A stretch of DNA of 64,000 nt from Saprospiraceae bacterium (GTDB taxonomy: Bacteria > Bacteroidota > Bacteroidia > Chitinophagales > Saprospiraceae), in contig JABAQQ010000014.1 of NCBI GenBank assembly GCA_019187225.1, positions 186,001 to 250,000 on the forward strand, given 5' to 3'. A model generated the notes under the pieces. It was not told where the DNA came from. It did not search any database and saw only the letters and a list, made by a program, of their open reading frames with translations. Below are positions 26,701-35,517 of this stretch, piece after piece. The stretch's first letter is position 1, and every line of letters starts with the position of its first letter. The translations under genes and the position numbers were made by a program.

Positions 26701-26871
26701 ACGTTGGATTGTTGGACGTTGGATTGTTGGACGTTGGATTGTTGGACGTTGGATTGTTGGACGTTGGACGTTGGATTGTTGGACAGTGGATTCGCTGATT
26801 GTCATGGTCTAAAATCCAAGGCCCAACAATCCAACGTCCACCGTCCAACGTCCACCGTCCAACAATCCAAC
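26701..26871. repeat. large inverted repeat built of TTGGAYN-type tandem units
   Basis: The left arm (26701-26789) has four perfect 15-bp units (ACGTTGGATTGTTGG) at 26701-26760, then a 7-mer, another 15-mer and a degenerate 7-mer. The right arm (26823-26871) carries the complement, including an exact complement of the 15-mer at 26823-26837, interspersed with CCACCGT-type 7-mers. It fills the gap between two converging genes, touching both stop codons within 2 bases, and could fold as a giant hairpin acting as a bidirectional terminator. Confidence 0.85.
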
Positions 26872-26873
26872 AT

Positions 26874-27365
26874 CTATTTCTGTGAAAAAACGAGGAGCAG
26901 GGTACTTTGCTCCGGGCTGACAACCCGGTCTACGCGAACGAAAACGCCGGGGTCTACTTCCCGGTCTTCGCCCAGTCTCATGTCGCCCCGGCGTGCTTCA
27001 ATGACATCGGCCCATGCCTTCAACGGCGCTTGTTTGGGAGAGAACGAACTGAGGAATACCAGTTGCCGCGACGCTTCTTTCAGCCAAAGAGAGTCGGGGT
27101 ACTGGCTGAAATCCCCCTGCACTTTGAAGCGATACTCCTGGCGTGTTTCCGTACAGACATCCTGACTGATCTCCAGCAGCACGTTGGTATCGAGCAGGAG
27201 GCTTTCGAGCGACTGCTGCCCCTGGATTTCAAAATTGTATTGCAGCACGTGCGGCAGTCCGGCCTCAAACACCGGCGCAGGTTTGTACTTGCAGGTTTTC
27301 TTCGTTTCGCAGGAAAGGAACAGCACAACAAAGAGAATGACAAGGACAATCAGGTTCTTGTTCAT
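26874..27365 (-). CDS. predicted lipoprotein, function unknown
   Basis: A 163-residue protein. The ATG at 27365 gives a lipoprotein signal (NLIVLVILFVVLFLSC) with Cys19 as the lipidation site; the frame upstream of it is not coding. The mature part is a single soluble domain with mixed alpha/beta character and a second early Cys. No family recognised. It is transcribed divergently from hutI, apparently from a shared promoter region. Confidence 0.7.
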   Translation of the reverse strand: MNKNLIVLVILFVVLFLSCETKKTCKYKPAPVFEAGLPHVLQYNFEIQGQQSLESLLLDTNVLLEISQDVCTETRQEYRFKVQGDFSQYPDSLWLKEASRQLVFLSSFSPKQAPLKAWADVIEARRGDMRLGEDREVDPGVFVRVDRVVSPEQSTLLLVFSQK

Positions 27366-27440
27366 GGCAAAATTTTGATTTTCAGAAAAATGAGCACTCC
27401 GAATGTTGACAACTTTAAGGTAATGGACGGAATAGACCGG

Positions 27441-27458
27441 CAAAAGTACATAGTTTTG
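27441..27458. promoter_or_regulatory. back-to-back -7 boxes for the lipoprotein gene and hutI
   Basis: TACTTTTG on the minus strand (27441-27448) and TAGTTTTG on the plus strand (27451-27458) face outwards, separated by two bases, forming a near-palindrome. Both match TAnnTTTG. TTTG on the minus strand at 27465-27468 may be its -33. Confidence 0.6.
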
Positions 27459-27514
27459 CCCCCCCAAACGCCCCGTTGATCCCCCGTTTGACCCTTCCTT
27501 CCCCTTCCTAAAAT

Positions 27515-28768
27515 ATGTCCAGTCTGCTGATTCGCAACATTAAAACCCTCGTGCAAGCGGAAAACCAACCCCGCCAGGTGGTGAAAGGCGCCGATATGGC
27601 CACACTGCCCGTTGTGCACGATGCATTCATATTGATTGAAAATGACAGGATTGCGGCATTCGGCCCCATGTCCGGATGCCCTGAACGCGCCGATACGGTG
27701 TTGGACGCTTCCGGACGTATGGTTTTTCCCTCCTGGTGCGATTCGCACACGCATATCGTGTTTGCCGCCAGCCGTGAGGAGGAGTTTGTTGACAGAATAC
27801 GCGGCCTGACATACGAAGAAATAGCCCGGCGCGGTGGCGGCATACTGAACTCTGCGCGGCGACTACAGGAAGTTTCGGAAGAGCATTTGTTCGACAACGC
27901 ATGGCAACGCTTGCAGGAGGTCATCGGCTATGGTACCGGCGCGATCGAGATCAAAAGCGGCTATGGTCTTTCTCTGGAGAGCGAGTTGAAAATGTTGCGG
28001 GTCATCCGCCGCCTCAAAGAAACAAGTCCTATCCCGGTCAAAGCCACCTTCCTCGGAGCGCATGCCGTACCGGCCGAGTACAGGGATAGACGCAACGAAT
28101 ACATCGCTTTGATCATCCATAAAATGCTACCCCGGGTAGCCGGAGAGGGATTGGCGGACTATTGCGATGTATTTTGCGACAAGGGCTTTTTTACCCCGGA
28201 AGAAACAGAACAAATACTGAAAGCAGGTTGGCGTTATGGCTTGAAACCCAAAATACACGCCAACGAACTGGGCTATACCGGCGGTGTGCAGGTCGGTGTA
28301 GCCAACCATGCGATTTCGGTAGACCACCTGGAATATACGGGCGATGCGGAAATAGCCGTTTTGACCAAGAGCGACACTTTGCCCACTTTGTTGCCTTCCT
28401 GCGCCTTTTTTCTCGGCATTCCCTACGCGCCGGCGCGAAAAATGATGGATGCCGGCTTGCCGGTCGTGCTCGCGACGGACTACAATCCCGGCTCTTCTCC
28501 TTCGGGGAAAATGCCTTTTGTGATTGCTTTGGCCTGCATTAAGATGAAAATGCTGCCTGAAGAGGCCATCAACGCCGCTACCGTCAATGGAGCAAAAGCC
28601 ATGGAACTGGAGGCCGGATATGGCAGTATAGCTGTCGGCAAAATGGCAAATTTGTTCATTTCCGCGCCAATTCCGTCTCTTGCATATCTGCCGTACGCTT
28701 TTGGCAGCAATATTGTTGAGACGGTGGTGCTTCGAGGCAAAGTATGGGAGCCGCCGTCCCGGCAATAA
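27515..28768 (+). CDS. hutI: imidazolonepropionase
   Basis: A 417-residue amidohydrolase-superfamily enzyme converting 4-imidazolone-5-propanoate to N-formimino-L-glutamate in histidine degradation. The metal-binding CDSHTHIVFAASRE, RGGGILNSARR, GYGTGAIEIKSGYGL, FLGAHAVP, IHANELGYTGGVQVG, HLEYTGD and LATDYNPGSSPSGKMPF motifs are all present and length is normal. No other hut gene is in the window. Confidence 0.95.
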   Translation: MSSLLIRNIKTLVQAENQPRQVVKGADMATLPVVHDAFILIENDRIAAFGPMSGCPERADTVLDASGRMVFPSWCDSHTHIVFAASREEEFVDRIRGLTYEEIARRGGGILNSARRLQEVSEEHLFDNAWQRLQEVIGYGTGAIEIKSGYGLSLESELKMLRVIRRLKETSPIPVKATFLGAHAVPAEYRDRRNEYIALIIHKMLPRVAGEGLADYCDVFCDKGFFTPEETEQILKAGWRYGLKPKIHANELGYTGGVQVGVANHAISVDHLEYTGDAEIAVLTKSDTLPTLLPSCAFFLGIPYAPARKMMDAGLPVVLATDYNPGSSPSGKMPFVIALACIKMKMLPEEAINAATVNGAKAMELEAGYGSIAVGKMANLFISAPIPSLAYLPYAFGSNIVETVVLRGKVWEPPSRQ

Positions 28769-28866
28769 AAAAAGTTAAGATGTCGTTTTGTCGCGGCTTC
28801 CGGACGGCGGCTTTTTTTTTACAAACATTTATTTTGCGACAATATGTCGGAAAATCGCACTTTCCA

Positions 28867-28874
28867 TACTTTTG
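28867..28874 (+). promoter_or_regulatory. -7 box upstream of the SprB-repeat gene
   Basis: TACTTTTG. It implies a 5' leader of about 170 nt before the ATG at 29048. No clear -33 element at the right spacing. Nothing else recognisable lies in 28769-29047. Confidence 0.45.
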
Positions 28875-29047
28875 CGCCCACTGTCCCGCAACCGGTCGCG
28901 AAATAATCCCGCTGCATCCCCATTCAAGTGTTAAAACCGCCCGCCGCAGACAGCAATAACCCTCAAATCTGCATCATTCACCCGTTTTTTTGTTGAATCC
29001 CTTTTTTGAACGTATCCATCAACCTTTGTTAAATTTTTACTCTCGCA

Positions 29048-32000
29048 ATGCACAAGTTTCTAATCCTGCTCGTCGTGTGCTTTATCGGCACGGCCACGCT
29101 TATCCACGCCCAGGTTCCTAAGGTAATCTCCGTTCCTTTCCAGTTCGACCCCAACGCCGCATTTTCATCGCCAGATGCATTGCCCTGCAACGCTGCCGGT
29201 ACTTTCACCTTGGGGACATTCACGGGACAAAGCAACGACACAGACCTCGACACGATCTACCTCTGCGAAGGCGACCAGATTTTCATTGACCACAATGGCG
29301 ACTACGATTTGAGCGGCGACCCCGTTCCGGCGACCCCTCCTGGCGTCGCATGGGCTTTTTACACCTGCGCTCCGACCGTTATGGGCGACAGTTATCAGAC
29401 CCTTCTGGCCAACGAACCATGTCTCTTGCTCGGCCCCACCGGAGCGCCCACATTGGCCTTCGGTCAGCCCAACGGGGATATTACGTTCACCAATAATGGT
29501 AATTTGCAGGACACCTACAACGGCGGCCTTCCCATCCTTTTCCATTTTGCCCCCATTACAGTGGACAATTTCGACCCGGTACAGACCTACGAAAACAACA
29601 TCGTCGGCGCGCCGCCCGGCCCTTGCCTCAATGTCAATACCGCTGCCGCTTTCCAGGTGGTGTATTTGAATGCCATCCAGGAAAGTGGCGTTCTGAGCAA
29701 TTTCGGCAACGATTGTATCGGAAAATTCCGCATCAGCGGAGGATACCCGCAATGGGATGCGCAGGCCCGCTACTCCATAGATATTTCACTGGATGGCAAT
29801 CCAAGCGTAAAAGCGCTGATCCACAATAATACCAATCAGATCGGGAACAATACGGACGTTATTTTTTCCGTAACGCAACCTGGCACCTACAACGTAACGG
29901 TCGAGGACGGCAAGAGTTGCGGGCACACCTTCCAGATTACGATGAACGGATGCAATCCCTCCGACAATATCGTGATCATAATGCCCGACACCATTGCGCC
30001 GCCCAACTCGCAAATTTGTATCCCGGTGACCGTGGAGAATTTCCAATTGATCGGCGCTTCTTTTTCCCTTCAATGGGACCCCACTATTCTGCAATACAAC
30101 GGCGTTCAGAACCCGAGCGACTCCATCGGGACGTTCAACGCCACCAACCTGAATACGCTGGAAACAGGCCAGGGAAATTTGGGCCTCATCATTTATCACC
30201 AGGACATATTGGGCAAGGTGATTGCCATTCCCGATGGCGGAACTTTGCTTGAAATTTGTTTTACCGTTATTGGTCCGCTCGATTCCTGCTCGGCACTGAA
30301 TACAACCAGTAGTCCGACCTTCATCAACTTCGACAATGCTACCGGCTCCATATCTGCAGGCTCTACCGTACCTGGCCAGGTATGCGTCGGTTTTCTGCCA
30401 CTCGACATCGCAATAGAAGTAATTGATACCACCTGTACCGGCACAGCATCTATTAAGGTGACCGCAACCGGCGGGGGGCCGGGGTACGATGTGCTGATAA
30501 CGAACATCAATACCGGACTGAACTTTCCGGGCGCTATCAGCAATGCGGGTGGCTCCTTCATTCGCACAGGCGTTCAGAGCGGCACCTACGAAGTATGCGT
30601 CACGGATTCCACTAATTTAACGATCTGTGATACCATCACACTCGATATTCCTATCATTGGGGCCTCATTGCAGAATACAAAACAGCCGACCTGTTTCGGT
30701 TACTCTGACGGTACTGTAACGGCAGTCGTTACGCTTAATGGAGTCGCACAACCCAATCCCGGGCCGAACTTCACCTTTACGTGGTCGCCGGTCAACCCGG
30801 CGGGCAACGTCCAGGTATTCAACAATGCTTCTGCCGGTCAATATGACGTCACCATTACCGAAACGAACTCCGGTTGTACGGCTTTCGCTTCCGGCACGCT
30901 TGGCCAGCCGGCCAATCTGATCATCCCGCTGGCCGGCATCACCGTCACGCCCACTACCTGTACCGGCGTATTCGACGGTGCCATTTCTCTGGATCCCCTG
31001 GGAGGAACGCCTTTTCCCGGCAACGAATACCAATACAACTGGGAATATACCTGCAATCCCAGCGACCCACCGTCGCAAGGCCCTGTCGGCCAGGACAGTG
31101 TGATCACGATCCTCAATCTGCAGGATTGTTCTTATTTCGTCACCATCACCGATGCCCTGGGATGCACGGTTACGGATGAGATAGAAGTGACTACACTGCG
31201 CGCCATTGAAGTTCAATTGACCAGCCCCACGCCCCTTGAAACGAACTGTCTGGGAGACAGTTCTGCCTCTATCTGCGTCCGGGTAGTCGAAACCCCTGCC
31301 TCCGCGAACCCGAACTATTCTTTCTTCTGGACCCCCGTCGGTTTTCCGCAAACCACCCCCAGCGGAACCGAATCGTGTTATGAAGACCTGCCGGCAGGGA
31401 CGTATAATGTGCTGGCTATAGATGCTTCCGGTTGTGTGGATACGGCAACCTTCGTGGTCGAATCTCCCGACTCGCTGTACATGCAGGCTACCATCACCCA
31501 ACCCAATTGTACGTTCCAGAACAACGGCTCCATCAGCGTGCAGGGTTTTGGTGGCACCAACACCGGTCCGGGCAGTTATACCTACAACTGGACGCCTGCC
31601 GCTACCGGCCCGACAATTTCCAACCTCTCTCCCGGTGATTACACGGTAACGGTCTCGGATTTGAGGGGGTGCGAAGACTCGATGACGTTCACGCTGATGC
31701 TTCCGCCACCGCCCGTCATTTCTCAGGTGGACTCCGTCTCTGTCAAGTGCGGCAGCGACGGTAGTTTGTCGGTCACTTCGCCGACAGCAGTTTCTTACGA
31801 ATGGTACACCATTGGCGGCACTTTCGTGGGCGACTCCTCGGCTATTTTCAACCTGCAGGGCGACACCTTTGTCGTTACTGTCATGGACGATCAGGGCTGC
31901 ACGACAATGGATACATTCTCTCTCGCCCCTGTCACGCCGATGTCGTTCTCCGATACAACTTTTACCGAACCGGCCTGCTACGGCTATTCGGATGGTATCA

Positions 32001-33685
32001 TCAGCATTGGGGTCATGGATGGCAATCCTACCTACACCTATGACTGGAGCGTTGACTCGACAGGGCAGGGAACACCCACGCTCTTCGATATTCCGGCCGG
32101 CGACTATACTGTCACCGTCACCGACCAGGAAGGATGTACCCTGGTCGGCACCTTCACCCTGGGTCAGCCTCAACAGATATTGATTACCTTGAGCGTACCC
32201 GATTCGGTTTCATGCTTCGGAGTATGCGATGGCGCCATCATGGCTTCCGCGGCGTATGCGGATGGATCCGGTGGCACTTTCAATTTTGTTTGGTCGGACG
32301 GCGGTACGAACGCCAACCGCACCAATTTATGCGCCGATACTGTTAGTCTCATTGTCATTGACAGCGTCAACTGTTTCTCCACTGATACGATCGTAATCCC
32401 GGGTCCGCCCGAAGTGTCTTACGACACGCTCTACACCTTGCCTGCTACCTGCAACGGCGGTAGCGACGGCCAGGCCTTTGTGGAAGGCGCGGGCGGCAAC
32501 GGCGCTCCTTTCACGTATGAATGGAGCAATGGTGATATGGGCCCCGTAGCCAGCAACCTGAACGCCCAGGAATGGGAAGTGACCATTACCGACCGCGATG
32601 GTTGCACGGCGGAGTATACAGCGGAAGTGACACAGCCTGAACCGATTGTGGTGTTGCAAAATGACGCTGAAAGCGAAGATGTCAAGTGTTTTGGCGGCAG
32701 CGACGGCAAATTAGGCGTCACTGCCTCCGGCGGCAACGCGGGCGGGTACACATATTCGTGGATGGATCAGGACAGTATGATCGTAGGCAGTATGCAAAAC
32801 GAAGGCGATCTTCCTGCCGGTACGTATTCTGTCACGGTGACCGATTTACTGGGTTGCACCGGCGTTCTGCAAAACCTGGTCGTAGTGGAGCCACCGCCCG
32901 TGCAGGGCAGTTACCTGCCCTTCGAGCCCTTGTTGTGCAATGGGGACGAAACGATCCTTTACATCGACACCATCACCGGCGGATCAGGTGGCCCATACCA
33001 GTTCAGTCTTGACTTCGGCGTGAAACTCGATGCCGGCTTCCCGGTCTCGATGGGTGGAGGCGAACATTACATCACTTACTACGACCGTTTCGACTGCGAA
33101 TTTACGGACACTATTGACGTCCCCGAACCCGACCCGATCGTGATTACGTTCAATCCGGCAACTTATGAGATCGAATTGGGCGATACCACCTACCAGTTGA
33201 AACCATTCATCACCGGTGCGGTGGTTGACACCTTCACCTGGTTCCCGGCCGAAACGTTGCGCGATCCCGACGATTTGTCGCCATTCGTCCATACGTATGA
33301 AACGGAAACCTACACGCTGACGGTATTTGATGTGAACGGCTGCGAAGGTTCCGGCTCCATTACCATCGAAGTGGACCCGAACCGCAACGTATTCATTCCC
33401 AATGTATTCAAACCCGGAAATACGGCCGGTCTGAACGACTACTTCTATCCGATCGTAGGTTTGGGTGTCGAACACGTCAATTACATGCGCATTTACGACC
33501 GCTGGGGCGGGTTGATGTACGAACAAAATGATTTCTATCCCAATCCCGACAACCTTGCCCAGGGCTGGGATGGACGGTACAACGGCGATTACGTGAATCC
33601 GGCCGTTTTCGTTTACGTCATTGAAGTGCGTTTTCTTGACGGAAAAGTGCTCACCTATCGCGGCGACGTGACGGTAGTGCGCTAA
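29048..33685 (+). CDS. giant SprB-repeat surface protein with cohesin-like domain and gliding-motility-type C-terminus
   Basis: A 1545-residue exported protein with a signal peptide ending LIHAQ. Residues about 305-410 resemble a cohesin domain (PPNSQICIPVTVENFQLIGASFSLQWDP), unusual in this setting. From about 450 to 1380 come SprB-type repeats, each with a Cys-containing entry (PTCFGYSDG, PNCTFQNNGS, VSCFGVCDG, VKCFGGSDG) and a PAGxYxVTVTDxxGC block. The last ~90 residues (NVFIPNVFKPG, IYDRWGGLMYE, WDGRYNGDYVNPAVFVYVIEV) are the gliding-motility-associated type B type IX domain. Related repeats occur in the SprB adhesin. A surface adhesin role is likely. Confidence 0.88.
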   Translation: MHKFLILLVVCFIGTATLIHAQVPKVISVPFQFDPNAAFSSPDALPCNAAGTFTLGTFTGQSNDTDLDTIYLCEGDQIFIDHNGDYDLSGDPVPATPPGVAWAFYTCAPTVMGDSYQTLLANEPCLLLGPTGAPTLAFGQPNGDITFTNNGNLQDTYNGGLPILFHFAPITVDNFDPVQTYENNIVGAPPGPCLNVNTAAAFQVVYLNAIQESGVLSNFGNDCIGKFRISGGYPQWDAQARYSIDISLDGNPSVKALIHNNTNQIGNNTDVIFSVTQPGTYNVTVEDGKSCGHTFQITMNGCNPSDNIVIIMPDTIAPPNSQICIPVTVENFQLIGASFSLQWDPTILQYNGVQNPSDSIGTFNATNLNTLETGQGNLGLIIYHQDILGKVIAIPDGGTLLEICFTVIGPLDSCSALNTTSSPTFINFDNATGSISAGSTVPGQVCVGFLPLDIAIEVIDTTCTGTASIKVTATGGGPGYDVLITNINTGLNFPGAISNAGGSFIRTGVQSGTYEVCVTDSTNLTICDTITLDIPIIGASLQNTKQPTCFGYSDGTVTAVVTLNGVAQPNPGPNFTFTWSPVNPAGNVQVFNNASAGQYDVTITETNSGCTAFASGTLGQPANLIIPLAGITVTPTTCTGVFDGAISLDPLGGTPFPGNEYQYNWEYTCNPSDPPSQGPVGQDSVITILNLQDCSYFVTITDALGCTVTDEIEVTTLRAIEVQLTSPTPLETNCLGDSSASICVRVVETPASANPNYSFFWTPVGFPQTTPSGTESCYEDLPAGTYNVLAIDASGCVDTATFVVESPDSLYMQATITQPNCTFQNNGSISVQGFGGTNTGPGSYTYNWTPAATGPTISNLSPGDYTVTVSDLRGCEDSMTFTLMLPPPPVISQVDSVSVKCGSDGSLSVTSPTAVSYEWYTIGGTFVGDSSAIFNLQGDTFVVTVMDDQGCTTMDTFSLAPVTPMSFSDTTFTEPACYGYSDGIISIGVMDGNPTYTYDWSVDSTGQGTPTLFDIPAGDYTVTVTDQEGCTLVGTFTLGQPQQILITLSVPDSVSCFGVCDGAIMASAAYADGSGGTFNFVWSDGGTNANRTNLCADTVSLIVIDSVNCFSTDTIVIPGPPEVSYDTLYTLPATCNGGSDGQAFVEGAGGNGAPFTYEWSNGDMGPVASNLNAQEWEVTITDRDGCTAEYTAEVTQPEPIVVLQNDAESEDVKCFGGSDGKLGVTASGGNAGGYTYSWMDQDSMIVGSMQNEGDLPAGTYSVTVTDLLGCTGVLQNLVVVEPPPVQGSYLPFEPLLCNGDETILYIDTITGGSGGPYQFSLDFGVKLDAGFPVSMGGGEHYITYYDRFDCEFTDTIDVPEPDPIVITFNPATYEIELGDTTYQLKPFITGAVVDTFTWFPAETLRDPDDLSPFVHTYETETYTLTVFDVNGCEGSGSITIEVDPNRNVFIPNVFKPGNTAGLNDYFYPIVGLGVEHVNYMRIYDRWGGLMYEQNDFYPNPDNLAQGWDGRYNGDYVNPAVFVYVIEVRFLDGKVLTYRGDVTVVR

Positions 33686-33706
33686 TTTTCAGTTTCTTTA
33701 TGTATT

Positions 33707-33743
33707 AAAAAGCCCTCTGCGACGACATCGCGGAGGGCTTTTT
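33707..33743 (+). terminator. rho-independent terminator of the SprB-repeat gene
   Basis: A 16-bp stem (33707-33722 with 33728-33743, one wobble), 5-nt loop and T-run, 22 bp after the stop codon. Confidence 0.88.
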
Positions 33744-33891
33744 GATAAAAAGTGAGGTGTATTTTTTAGCGGAACTACCCTTCTTGTGGCATAGTTTATG
33801 CTAATTAACATTTGACAGACAACTCGAATCCATCTGCTTGCGTTCGATCTACAATCCACACTCAACAATCGGTTACCTCCCCCGTCTCCCT

Positions 33892-33984
33892 ATGATGATC
33901 ACTTATCTCATCCTTTTTCTCGCACTTTCCCTTACTGCCTTTTATGGCCTTTCCGATGACCGTCCGACCGATACGGAACCTTAA
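33892..33984 (+). CDS. possible 30-aa single-span membrane peptide
   Basis: An open frame of 30 residues: a hydrophobic stretch (ITYLILFLALSLTAFYGL) followed by a short acidic, hydrophilic tail. It lies alone in the gap between the SprB-repeat gene and the convergent fucosidase gene, whose stop it overlaps by 4 bp. Such small hydrophobic peptides are often missed, but nothing beyond composition supports expression. Confidence 0.3.
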   Translation: MMITYLILFLALSLTAFYGLSDDRPTDTEP

Positions 33985-35393
33985 ATCCGAAAAACCCGGA
34001 CTTCATTGAGTACCGGCGGCGCTTTTGCCGCCAGCACTGCTATCCTCAGCTTCCTGGCTTTTACTTGCGGGAAGCTGAGGATTTTTCGGGCGCCTATTGT
34101 GGTGGAACGGGCAATCTCCCGCCATTTGTTTTTTTCCCAAATTTTTACGGAAAAGACCTGCACCCGCTGGCCATAGTTTTCAATTTTTTCCCGGATGATC
34201 AGCGTATTAAACTTTTTTTTCTTTTTAAGATCAATCTCGAAAAAGGACTCCTCCGGTACTACGTCGAATTCTGCGAAGGTGTTCCGGTTTTCATCGGTGA
34301 TGCCAGCTTCAAACCAATGCCTTCCCTGGCCTAAACGGCAAGGCTTTCCCTCTGCCAGGTTTTTGTCGAATGCCTTCCGCAATTTTTCTCCAAAGGCAAC
34401 CAATGAGGCCGAATCGCGTTCGTGTATCCTTCCACGGCGATCAGGCGGCACGTTGAGGATCAGGTTGGCGCCCCGACCTACGGATTTCAGGTAAATGTCC
34501 CACAACTGCTCCGGCGTTTTTACTTTGTCGTCTTCCTCCGGATGGTAAAACCAGCCAGGGCGGATGCTCACATCGCATTCGGCGGGTATCCACAAAGCCC
34601 CGTTGACATTTCCCTGGTTTAAAGTATCTGTAGGCGGCGCTCCCAACCCGCGCTGAAAACCCGCTGTGTCGAGTGTGCACCAATTCGTTTCGGTCAGGAT
34701 AAGGCCGCGTTCGTTGCCCGCCCAACGGCAACCGGGCCCGATATCGCTGAAAATCACTGCCTTGGGCTGCAATTGCGCCGCTACTTTTTCAAAACGATGG
34801 AAGTCGTAAACCTGTTTCCTGCCATTCGGCCCCTCGCCGTTGGCGCCGTCCCACCATATCTCGAACAATTCGCCATAACCGGTGAGCAATTCAGTCAGGG
34901 TATTGACGTACACGTCGTTGTATTCCGGTGTGCCGTATTGGGGATGGTTGCGATCCCAGGGACTCAGGTAAAAACCGAGTTTGAGACCGTGCCGTTTGCA
35001 TGCTTCCGACAATTCGCGCAATACATCGCCCTTGCCATCGCGCCATTTGCTCTCGCGCACGGTATGACCGGAGTATTTCGACGGCCAAAGGCAAAAGCCA
35101 TCGTGGTGCTTGGCCGTGATCACCACACCGTGCGCACCCGCTTGTTTGGCGATCCGGCACCATTGGTCGCAGTCGAGCGCCGTCGGATTAAAAACGTCTT
35201 CCGGCTCAGTCCCGTGCCCCCATTCCAGGTTGGTGAATGTGTTGGGACCAAAATGGAAGAACAGATAAAATTCTGTATCGTGCCACGCAAGTTGAGCGGC
35301 CGTGGGCACTGGAAATTTGTGAAGATCGGATTGAGCAGAAAGGATCGGGGCACACAGGCTGAAAAACAGCGCAAAAACGAGCAAACGGATCAT
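33981..35393 (-). CDS. alpha-L-fucosidase, GH29
   Basis: A 470-residue exported glycosidase with a signal peptide ending ILSAQ. The (beta/alpha)8 domain shows FYLFFHFGPNTFTNLEWGHG, VITAKHHDGFCLWPSKYSGHTV, GFYLSPWDRN and the nucleophile motif FEIWWDGANGEG with Asp182. Residues about 350-470 form a C-terminal beta sandwich. The sequence resembles the GH29-B type that cleaves alpha-1,3/4-fucosides, but linkage cannot be proven. No sulfatase or SusCD genes flank it. It is convergent to the tiny frame at 33892. Confidence 0.9.
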   Translation of the reverse strand: MIRLLVFALFFSLCAPILSAQSDLHKFPVPTAAQLAWHDTEFYLFFHFGPNTFTNLEWGHGTEPEDVFNPTALDCDQWCRIAKQAGAHGVVITAKHHDGFCLWPSKYSGHTVRESKWRDGKGDVLRELSEACKRHGLKLGFYLSPWDRNHPQYGTPEYNDVYVNTLTELLTGYGELFEIWWDGANGEGPNGRKQVYDFHRFEKVAAQLQPKAVIFSDIGPGCRWAGNERGLILTETNWCTLDTAGFQRGLGAPPTDTLNQGNVNGALWIPAECDVSIRPGWFYHPEEDDKVKTPEQLWDIYLKSVGRGANLILNVPPDRRGRIHERDSASLVAFGEKLRKAFDKNLAEGKPCRLGQGRHWFEAGITDENRNTFAEFDVVPEESFFEIDLKKKKKFNTLIIREKIENYGQRVQVFSVKIWEKNKWREIARSTTIGARKILSFPQVKARKLRIAVLAAKAPPVLNEVRVFRI

Positions 35394-35517
35394 ATGTTTT
35401 TTCAGTTTTTTTGAAAATGCAGTTACTTCGCAGAGATGTATATTATAGAGTGGGTTTCAAAGGTTCGACCAAATTCACATTTGAAGGAATATAATTTCAA
35501 AAAACATCAGGGATTCA

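Noticed and set aside
26695-27165. Plus-strand open frame starting with repeated TLDCW units
   Set aside because: It is a translation of the 15-bp repeat followed by the antisense of the lipoprotein gene.
28780-28822. Terminator of hutI
   Set aside because: A long T-run is present, but the GC-rich stretch before it does not form a convincing stem.
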